NCBI RefSeq assembly: GCF_000173415.1
Contig: NZ_ABXW01000068.1
Span: forward strand, 1-50,314
Reading direction: 5' to 3'
DNA from: Providencia alcalifaciens DSM 30120
GTDB taxonomy: Bacteria; Pseudomonadota; Gammaproteobacteria; Enterobacterales; Enterobacteriaceae
Length of the DNA stretch: 50,314 bases
The stretch's first letter is position 1. Each line of letters begins with the position of its first letter. The notes under the pieces were generated by a model, which was given only the letters and a program-made list of their open reading frames with translations, had not been told where the DNA came from and ran no database searches. A program made the translations under genes and the position numbers. Positions 44,287 through 50,314 of this stretch are shown here, piece by piece.

Positions 44287-46317
44287 CTATTTTAATACGT
44301 TGTAAATAACGGTTTCACCCGCGGTCACTTGACCTTTGGCTAAAATCTCAACACCCGCAAAATCATCGATATTGCTGATAATAACAGGGCTGATCATTGA
44401 TTTAGCATTGGCTTCAAGGAAAGATAAGTCGAGTTTCAGAATCGGAGTACCTGCTTCAACTTCAGCACCTTCTTCCACTAAACGCTCACAACCTTCACCA
44501 TTTAATGCAACGGTATCAATCCCCATATGCACAATCAGCTCAACACCATTTGCTGTTTCAAGGCAGAATGCATGGTTGGTTGGGAAAATTTTAACAATGG
44601 TACCTGCCGCTGGCGCAACCACTTCACTGCTAGTTGGTTTGATAGCAATACCATCACCCACAATACGGCTAGAGAATGCTTCGTCTGGTACTTGATCCAG
44701 CGAATAAACTTCACCGCTAACAGGCGCGATTAACGATAATACCGCATTACCTTTTGCTTTTTCTGTCGTTGCCGCTTGCTGACTTTTTTCTGGTGCGGAC
44801 ACTGGAGCCGAAGCCGCAACAGGACCTTTAGCAATAACTTCTGTCATTGCTTTAGCGATTAATTCAGCACGTGTACCAACAATCACTTGTACGTTTTGTT
44901 TATTCAAGCGAATAACACCAGATGCGCCAATACGTTTTGCAAGAGAATCGTTGACCACTGCGGAGTCTTTCACACCTAAACGTAAACGAGTAATACACGC
45001 GTCGATGTTAACAATGTTGTCACTGCCACCTACTGCCGCAATATACTGACGAGCTTCTTTTTGAATCTCGCTTTCATCACTGTGTGCATCACTGATGTTT
45101 TCGTCATAACCATCTACGGTTTCATCGCCTGCGCTCTCTTCACGACCTGGGGTTAACAGGTTGAATTTACGGATCATGAATCTGAAGATCACATAATAGA
45201 TGCAGAAGAATACTAAACCTTGAACAATCAGCATGTACCAGTGTGTAGCGAGTGGGTTACGTGTCTGTAAGAACATGTCCACCAGACCCGCACTGAATCC
45301 GAAACCTGAAATCCACTCCATCGTTGCAGCAATATAGACAGAGATACCGGTCAGCAATGCGTGGATCACGTACAGGACAGGCGCAACAAACATGAATGAG
45401 AATTCAAGTGGTTCAGTGATACCCGTAAAGAATGCCGCAAATGCACCGGCAATCATGATACCAGCAACTTTCGCTTTATTTTCTGGGCGTGCACAGTGAT
45501 AGATAGCCAAAGCTGCACCCGGCAGACCGAACATCATGATAGGGAAGAAGCCCGCTTGATAGCGTCCAGTTATCCCAACCGTTGCCAAACCAGCTTCGAT
45601 GGACTTCGCACCACCTAAGAAGTTAGGAATATCGTTAATTCCTGCAACGTCGAACCAGAATACCGAGTTCAACGCATGGTGTAACCCAACAGGAATCAGT
45701 AAACGGTTAAAGAAGGCATAAATACCCGCACCTACAGAGCCTAAATCTTTGATACTTTCACCGAAAGCCACCAATCCGTTATACACCACAGGCCAAACAT
45801 ACATCAGAATGAATGCCAAGATGATCATGAGGAATGAGGTTAGAATCGGGACGAGGCGACGACCGCTGAAGAATGACAGCGCTTTTGGTAGCTCTACGCC
45901 ACTGTAGCGGTTGTATAATTCAGCAGAGAGAACCCCAACAAGGATACCGACGAACTGGTTATTGATTTTATTGAATGCCGCAGGGACTGATTCCACTGGT
46001 ACACTCATAATCATTGAGTACGATGCAGGTGAACACAGTGTTGTCACAACTAAGAACCCGACAAAACCGGTTAGTGCAGCCGCACCATCTTTATCTTTAG
46101 ACATTCCGTAAGCAACACCAATCGCAAACAACACAGACATGTTGTCAATGATGGCAGCACCGGATTTGATCAGTAACGCAGCGATTGCACTATTGGCACC
46201 CCAACCATCTGGGTCTATCCAATAACCAATCCCCATTAGGATTGCGGCGGCTGGCAATACGGCGACAGGCACCATAAGCGCCCTACCAATCCGCTGTAAG
46301 TAGCTAAGAATATTCAC
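44287..46317 (-). CDS. nagE: N-acetylglucosamine PTS permease EIICBA
   Basis: NagE imports N-acetylglucosamine and phosphorylates it at C6. Its 676 residues hold all three domains: membrane domain IIC (1-~385, starting MNILSYLQRIGRALMVPVAVLP), IIB (~415-490, phospho-Cys441 in NIDACITRLRLGV) and IIA (~530-676, phospho-His597 in ELIVHMGIDTVAL). An Ala/Pro/Ser-rich linker joins IIB and IIA and makes it slightly longer than the E. coli enzyme (648). It is divergent from nagB across a region with NagC- and CRP-like sites. Confidence 0.97.
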   Translation of the reverse strand: MNILSYLQRIGRALMVPVAVLPAAAILMGIGYWIDPDGWGANSAIAALLIKSGAAIIDNMSVLFAIGVAYGMSKDKDGAAALTGFVGFLVVTTLCSPASYSMIMSVPVESVPAAFNKINNQFVGILVGVLSAELYNRYSGVELPKALSFFSGRRLVPILTSFLMIILAFILMYVWPVVYNGLVAFGESIKDLGSVGAGIYAFFNRLLIPVGLHHALNSVFWFDVAGINDIPNFLGGAKSIEAGLATVGITGRYQAGFFPIMMFGLPGAALAIYHCARPENKAKVAGIMIAGAFAAFFTGITEPLEFSFMFVAPVLYVIHALLTGISVYIAATMEWISGFGFSAGLVDMFLQTRNPLATHWYMLIVQGLVFFCIYYVIFRFMIRKFNLLTPGREESAGDETVDGYDENISDAHSDESEIQKEARQYIAAVGGSDNIVNIDACITRLRLGVKDSAVVNDSLAKRIGASGVIRLNKQNVQVIVGTRAELIAKAMTEVIAKGPVAASAPVSAPEKSQQAATTEKAKGNAVLSLIAPVSGEVYSLDQVPDEAFSSRIVGDGIAIKPTSSEVVAPAAGTIVKIFPTNHAFCLETANGVELIVHMGIDTVALNGEGCERLVEEGAEVEAGTPILKLDLSFLEANAKSMISPVIISNIDDFAGVEILAKGQVTAGETVIYNVLK

Positions 46318-46425
46318 AAACTCCCCCTTTGTATCGCTCTATTTTTGTCCCATTTCAGGATCTTATTTTCACGCATCAGGAATATAACTGATGTCGCTTA
46401 ATTATAGCAATTCATAGTCTAGATG

Positions 46426-46450
46426 AATTTTTTCGCGATACAAAATAAAT
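46426..46450. promoter_or_regulatory. NagC-like operator near nagE
   Basis: AATTTTTTCGCGATAC followed by AAAATAAAT has the AT-rich arms and central CG pattern of NagC/Mlc operators. It lies about 110 bp upstream of nagE. Confidence 0.45.
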
Positions 46451-46460
46451 AGCTGGAAAC

Positions 46461-46476
46461 TGTGATAAATGTCAAC
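46461..46476. promoter_or_regulatory. CRP-like site between nagE and nagB
   Basis: TGTGA-TAAATG-TCAAC has a perfect left half-site and three of five matches in the right, at the correct spacing. CRP activates both nag transcripts in E. coli. Confidence 0.45.
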
Positions 46477-46516
46477 GAAAGGATCCTGATATTGACTAAA
46501 TTAGTAGCTATTCTTG

Positions 46517-46547
46517 AAAACTTATTTTATGATTAAAAATAAGTTTT
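46517..46547. promoter_or_regulatory. Perfect 12-bp inverted repeat, candidate NagC operator near nagB
   Basis: AAAACTTATTTT and AAAATAAGTTTT flank a 7-bp spacer. The TTATTTT/AAAATAA arms are those of NagC sites, although the usual central CG is absent. It lies about 125 bp upstream of nagB and about 90 bp from the nagE-side box. Confidence 0.45.
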
Positions 46548-46592
46548 TTATATGATTTGCTGTATATACTCCAAGTACCTCAGTCATAAGAA

Positions 46593-46614
46593 TATGTTGA
46601 AAATGATCAACATA
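46593..46614 (+). other. Inverted repeat in the nagB leader
   Basis: TATGTTGA-AAATGA-TCAACATA is a perfect 8-bp stem 57 bp upstream of nagB. It may be an mRNA hairpin in the leader or another operator. Confidence 0.45.
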
Positions 46615-46670
46615 ATTGGAGATGGGGTCATACAAGTATAAATTGAAAGAAACACTCGAGGTAAAAGTAC

Positions 46671-47474
46671 ATGAGGCTTATCCCGTTAAATAATGCTCAT
46701 GATGTTGGCGTATGGTCCGCACAGTACATCGCTGATAAAATCAACGCATTTAATCCGACAGCTGAACGCCCTTTCGTTCTAGGCTTACCAACTGGCGGTA
46801 CACCGCTGGCAACCTACAAAGAATTAATCGCCTTATATAAAGCTGGTAAAGTCAGCTTTAAGCATGTAGTCACATTCAATATGGATGAATACATTGGTAT
46901 TCCCAAAGATCATCCTCAAAGTTACTACACATTTATGCATCAAAACTTTTTTAATCACATTGATATCCAAGCTGACAACATCAATTTACTGAACGGTAAT
47001 GCCCCTGATGTCGACGCCGAATGTCAACGTTATGAAGATAAAATCAAATCCTACGGTCAAATCAACCTATTTATGGGTGGTGTAGGTAATGATGGTCATA
47101 TCGCCTTTAATGAACCGGGTTCTTCTTTAAATTCCAGAACTCGAATTAAAACATTGACGCCAGAAACTCGCCAAGCGAACTCTCGTTTCTTTGATAACGA
47201 TATCAATCAAGTACCTAAATATGCACTGACTGTTGGTGTTGCTACACTATTAGATGCAAAAGAGCTAATGGTATTAGCAACAGGCGCAAACAAAGCAGAT
47301 GCCGTCCATGCTGCAGTTGAAGGCTCCGTAAACCATTTATGGACTGTCAGTTGTGTACAACTTCATCCGAAAGCATTGATTGTCTGCGATGAGCCAGCAA
47401 CATTAGAATTGAAAGTCAAAACGCTTAAATATTTCAAGCAATTAGAATGCGAAAATATTGAATCGTTTAATTAA
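46671..47474 (+). CDS. nagB: Glucosamine-6-phosphate deaminase
   Basis: NagB converts glucosamine-6-phosphate to fructose-6-phosphate and ammonia. Its 267 residues match the allosteric hexameric enteric enzyme. The phosphate loop [13 protein letters not shown] is at ~38-50. Asp72 in FNMDEYIGI is the catalytic base, and the Asp-His-Glu set lies in [16 protein letters not shown] (about 136-151). GAGGTAAAAG precedes the ATG. It is the first gene of nagBAC. Confidence 0.97.
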   Translation: MRLIPLNNAHDVGVWSAQYIADKINAFNPTAERPFVLGLPTGGTPLATYKELIALYKAGKVSFKHVVTFNMDEYIGIPKDHPQSYYTFMHQNFFNHIDIQADNINLLNGNAPDVDAECQRYEDKIKSYGQINLFMGGVGNDGHIAFNEPGSSLNSRTRIKTLTPETRQANSRFFDNDINQVPKYALTVGVATLLDAKELMVLATGANKADAVHAAVEGSVNHLWTVSCVQLHPKALIVCDEPATLELKVKTLKYFKQLECENIESFN

Positions 47475-47533
47475 TTTATACGCAATCTTATTTAAGTGGC
47501 ACTGCCATTTAAAATAGAGAGAGTATCGAACAC

Positions 47534-47561
47534 CCGACCAGCTACCACTCATGCTGGTCGG
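47534..47561 (+). other. Intercistronic hairpin between nagB and nagA
   Basis: CCGACCAGC and GCTGGTCGG form a perfect 9-bp stem with a 10-nt loop, 60 bp after the nagB stop and 35 bp before nagA. No U-tract follows. E. coli also carries repeat-type hairpins here, which protect the nagB part of the mRNA. Confidence 0.75.
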
Positions 47562-47595
47562 TGACCCTTTTACTCGCGGTCAGGAGTTTTACGCT

Positions 47596-48762
47596 ATGTA
47601 TGCACTAACTAATTGCATTATTTTTACAGGTCACGAAAGACTGGATAACCACGCGGTCATTATTGATGGCGAAATCATCAAAGCCGTATGCCCAGAATCT
47701 GAACTCACTCACGATATCGAACGTAAAGACTTACAGGGCGCCATTCTGTCGGCTGGCTTTATCGATCTACAAGTGAATGGCTGTGGCGGCGTGCAATTCA
47801 ATGATAACGAAGAAAACGTGACATTGAAAAACCTCGAAATCATGCAAAAAGCCAATGAGCGTGCTGGTTGTACTAGCTTTCTGCCAACATTAATTACCTG
47901 TTCAGATGCGCTGATGAAACATGGCGTAAAAGTCATGACTGACTATCTGAAAAAAAATAAAAACCAAGCGCTTGGTCTACATATTGAAGGTCCGTACATT
48001 AATTTAATTAAGAAAGGGACCCACAACCCAGAGTTTATCCGTAAGCCATCGGTTGAAATGATGGATTACTTATCGGCCCATGCTGACGCAATTAGCATGA
48101 TCACCCTCGCGCCTGAAATTGTTGAGCCGCATTTTATCCACCAGCTCACAGAGGCAGGTATTGTTGTCTCCGCAGGGCACTCTAATGCAACTTATGAAGA
48201 AGCGCGCCAAGGCTTCCGCTCCGGCATCCGAGCTTCAACGCATTTATTTAATGCGATGCCTTACATTTCAGGTCGTGGTCCTGGTTTAGTCGGTGCGATT
48301 TACGATACTCCCGAAGTTTATGCTGGTATCATCGCTGACGGCTTACATGTCCAATGGGCAAATATCCGCAATAGTAAACAACTTAAAGGCGATAAACTGG
48401 TTTTAGTCACCGATGCGACCGCACCCGCCGGAATTGATCCCCAAACAGGTGAAATGGATCATTTTATCTTCGCAGGTAAAACCATATACTACCGAAATGG
48501 ATTATGTGTCGATGAAAATGGCACACTGAGCGGCTCTTCCCTGACCATGATTAATGCGGTGAAAAACAGTGTTGAACATGTTGGCATTCCTCTTGATGAA
48601 ACATTAAGAATGGCCACCCTTTACCCAGCAAGAGCCATTGGGGTAGAGGCAACATTAGGTTCCATCGAAGCCGGCAAAACGGCTAACTTGACTGCCTTTA
48701 ACCAAGACTTCCAAGTCCTTTCAACTTATGTAAACGGAGAGGAAGTCTATAAAAATGAGTAA
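47596..48762 (+). CDS. nagA: N-acetylglucosamine-6-phosphate deacetylase
   Basis: NagA removes the acetyl group from GlcNAc-6-phosphate. The ATG at 47596 (388 residues) is chosen because MYALTN aligns with the E. coli start and GGAG lies upstream; a frame from 47551 would begin inside the intercistronic hairpin. Amidohydrolase signatures are present: [12 protein letters not shown], metal-site Glu in LHIEGPYIN, His in [10 protein letters not shown] and ASTHLFNAM, and catalytic Asp in [11 protein letters not shown] small insertion (DPQTGEMD) after that motif explains the extra length. Confidence 0.96.
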   Translation: MYALTNCIIFTGHERLDNHAVIIDGEIIKAVCPESELTHDIERKDLQGAILSAGFIDLQVNGCGGVQFNDNEENVTLKNLEIMQKANERAGCTSFLPTLITCSDALMKHGVKVMTDYLKKNKNQALGLHIEGPYINLIKKGTHNPEFIRKPSVEMMDYLSAHADAISMITLAPEIVEPHFIHQLTEAGIVVSAGHSNATYEEARQGFRSGIRASTHLFNAMPYISGRGPGLVGAIYDTPEVYAGIIADGLHVQWANIRNSKQLKGDKLVLVTDATAPAGIDPQTGEMDHFIFAGKTIYYRNGLCVDENGTLSGSSLTMINAVKNSVEHVGIPLDETLRMATLYPARAIGVEATLGSIEAGKTANLTAFNQDFQVLSTYVNGEEVYKNE

Positions 48763-48769
48763 CTAGCTG

Positions 48770-49993
48770 ATGAATCAAAGCCACTCGCTAAAGCAAATTG
48801 GTAATATTGATCTCGTAAAACAACTCAACAGTGCTGTCGTTTACAGCCTGATTGATCAACAAGGACCGATATCTAGAATTCAGATAGCGGAGCAGAGCCA
48901 ACTTGCGCCAGCGAGTGTCACAAAAATCACTCGTCAGTTACTCGAACGCGGTTTAATTAAAGAAGTAGACCAGCAGGCCTCCACCGGAGGCCGTCGCGCT
49001 ATATCCATCGTCTCCGAATACAAACATTTCCATACCATCGGTGTGCGCTTGGGGCGTTACGATGCCACCATCGCCCTGTATGACCTTAGCGGAAAAATGC
49101 TGGCAGATGGTCACTACCCTATCACTGAACCCACCCAGCAAGTTGTAGAACAAAAACTGATTGCCGCTCTTGAAGACTTTATTGCGCTACACCAACGTCG
49201 CATTAGAGAATTGATCGCTATCTCCGTGATTTTGCCCGGACTGGTAAATCCGCATTCAGGTATCGTCCACTATATGCCGCATATTAAGGTTGATAACTGG
49301 CGATTGATTGATAACTTACAAGCACATTTTAATCTCACCTGTTATGTTGGGCACGATATTCGCAGCCTAGCGCTAGCTGAGAGCTATTTTGGTGCAACCC
49401 AAGATTGTAAGGACTCACTCCTTGTTCGCATTCACAGGGGGGCTGGAGCCGGTATAGTTGTCAATAAAGAGATACTGCTAAATCATAGAGGCAATCTAGG
49501 AGAGATTGGTCATATTCAGGTTGACCCACTTGGTGAGCTTTGCCATTGCGGTAATTTTGGTTGCTTAGAAACCATTGCTTCCAACCAAGCGATTGAAGCG
49601 CGAGTCAAACAGCGTTTAGAGCAAGGCTATAGCAGCCAATTAACCCCTGAAACCTGTTCAATCTCTCATATTTGCCAAGCCGCTAATAAAGGCGATCCGT
49701 TAGCAACGGAAGTTATCCAGCACGTTGGGCGACAAATAGGTAAGGCAATCGCTATCACAATTAACTTGTTCAATCCTGAAAAAGTAGTCATTGCAGGAGA
49801 CATTACTGAAGCTGAGCAAGTTTTATTACCTGCGATTCAAAGTTGCATCGACACACAAGCCTTAAAAGGTTTTCGTGAGAATTTACCCATCGTCACTTCA
49901 CAATTGGTGCATAATTCAGCAATTGGCGCATTTGCACTCACAAAACGGGCGATGCTAAACGGAGAATTGCTCCAGACATTATTAGAAAGTTAA
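48770..49993 (+). CDS. nagC: N-acetylglucosamine repressor NagC
   Basis: NagC is the ROK-family repressor of the nag regulon, relieved by GlcNAc-6-phosphate. Its 407 residues have an N-terminal winged helix (~15-80, GPISRIQIAEQSQLAPASVTKITRQL) and a sugar-kinase-like ROK domain with the zinc motif CHCGNFGCLE near residue 260. It starts 7 bp after the nagA stop. The nagD gene that follows nagC in E. coli is absent; a tRNA comes next. Confidence 0.96.
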   Translation: MNQSHSLKQIGNIDLVKQLNSAVVYSLIDQQGPISRIQIAEQSQLAPASVTKITRQLLERGLIKEVDQQASTGGRRAISIVSEYKHFHTIGVRLGRYDATIALYDLSGKMLADGHYPITEPTQQVVEQKLIAALEDFIALHQRRIRELIAISVILPGLVNPHSGIVHYMPHIKVDNWRLIDNLQAHFNLTCYVGHDIRSLALAESYFGATQDCKDSLLVRIHRGAGAGIVVNKEILLNHRGNLGEIGHIQVDPLGELCHCGNFGCLETIASNQAIEARVKQRLEQGYSSQLTPETCSISHICQAANKGDPLATEVIQHVGRQIGKAIAITINLFNPEKVVIAGDITEAEQVLLPAIQSCIDTQALKGFRENLPIVTSQLVHNSAIGAFALTKRAMLNGELLQTLLES

Positions 49994-50179
49994 CTTTGCT
50001 TTCTTTTTTATCCACTAACGTGGAAATAACGTCATAAATGACAGTGTGATTTTTAACCATCTTAATAATAACAAATCACATTTTTTCAAATTCGGGGTTG
50101 TTTTTTGCTGTCTTTATCGACAAAATGATTATTCATCAAACAAACAAACGCATTTTCTAAAAAATAGTGCAAAAAGCTG

Positions 50180-50208
50180 TTGACTGTCTTGCCTGTAATT
50201 AGCATAAT
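50180..50208 (+). promoter_or_regulatory. Sigma-70 promoter of the tRNA-Met operon
   Basis: TTGACT and CATAAT are separated by exactly 17 bp and followed by the GC-rich discriminator GCGCCCC, the pattern of stringently controlled stable-RNA promoters. It lies 40 bp upstream of the tRNA. Confidence 0.8.
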
Positions 50209-50247
50209 GCGCCCCGCAACGCCGATGAAGGTTAAGCAAAAAAAGAT

Positions 50248-50314
50248 GGCTATGTAGCTCAGCTGGTTAGAGCACAACACTCATAATGTTGGGGTCACAG
50301 GTTCGAATCCCGTC
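50248..50314 (+). tRNA. tRNA-Met (elongator, CAT), truncated by the window end
   Basis: The first 67 nt of a tRNA are present: GGCTATGTAGCTCAG, D loop with TGGTTAGAGC, anticodon loop CTCATAA (CAT), variable loop and T arm ACAGGTTCGAATCC. It closely follows E. coli elongator tRNA-Met (metT). The acceptor 3' strand lies beyond the edge. It is probably the first gene of a Met-Leu-Gln tRNA operon. Confidence 0.95.

Larger units (their letters stand above)
46318..46670. other. Divergent nagE-nagB control region
   Basis: 353 bp with no gene. In order from nagE it holds a NagC-like box (46426-46450), a CRP-like site (46461-46476), a perfect 12-bp inverted repeat (46517-46547), and a perfect 8-bp inverted repeat near nagB (46593-46614). 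The order of NagC box, CRP site and NagC box fits the looped repression known for nagE-nagB in E. coli. Confidence 0.6.

Noticed and set aside
1-50314. Prophage, integron or defence island
   Set aside because: No integrase, phage structural, restriction or CRISPR-associated genes are present; nearly all genes are conserved enteric core.

Overview
The window is chromosomal DNA of an enteric gammaproteobacterium. Protein sequences follow Escherichia coli closely in the tol-pal, cyd, suc-sdh-gltA, kdp, glnS and nag blocks. The AT-rich spacers, moderate GC, the gene order and the accessory genes fit the Morganellaceae, most likely Providencia. That assignment is an inference from memory of these families, not a search result. 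Nearly everything is housekeeping or conserved accessory material. I see no transposase, integrase, phage genes or CRISPR array.

Layout. 23-98 holds a tRNA-Lys, with a decayed tRNA copy beside it. 400-5887 (minus) is the cell-envelope operon ybgC-tolQ-tolR-tolA-tolB-pal-cpoB. 6022-9172 (minus) is cytochrome bd oxidase cydA-cydB-cydX-ybgE, followed by an AT-rich control region with FNR- and ArcA-like sites. 9998-19825 (minus) is the TCA block sdhCDAB-sucABCD, divergent from gltA (20466-21752). An AraC-type regulator and an MFS exporter form a divergent pair at 21807-23830. ybgI, a secreted C69 dipeptidase and ybfA follow on the minus strand. 27503-35386 is the complete kdpFABC-kdpDE potassium system, with a KdpE-like box upstream, then yfeK. 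36212-40328 is an iron-uptake unit: tandem Fur-like boxes, a short upstream ORF, a TonB-dependent siderophore receptor and an exported Fes-like esterase. Then come glnS, a TSUP permease, two unrecognised small genes, nagE divergent from nagBAC, and the start of a tRNA-Met.

How the genes work together. The TolQRA motor, TolB, Pal and CpoB couple outer-membrane constriction to peptidoglycan synthesis. Citrate synthase, 2-oxoglutarate dehydrogenase, succinyl-CoA synthetase and succinate dehydrogenase form one half of the TCA cycle, and cytochrome bd is a quinol oxidase that can use their electrons. KdpDE senses potassium limitation and switches on KdpFABC. NagE imports and phosphorylates N-acetylglucosamine, NagA and NagB convert it to fructose-6-phosphate, and NagC represses the regulon.

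Most interesting signal. There are three copies (23897-24021, 24026-24150, 40422-40540) of an unannotated palindromic repeat of about 125 bp. The ends are inverted (ATTTTC/GAAAAT). In all three copies an outer stem lies at the same offset from each end, yet its sequence differs while staying complementary. Two copies end exactly against the stop codon of the neighbouring gene (ybgI and glnS). Secondary leads are a 47-codon ORF overlapping the start of the siderophore receptor, the receptor/exported-esterase pair, the unknown two-gene operon at 43329-44068, and a perfect 17-bp hairpin between sdhB and sucA.
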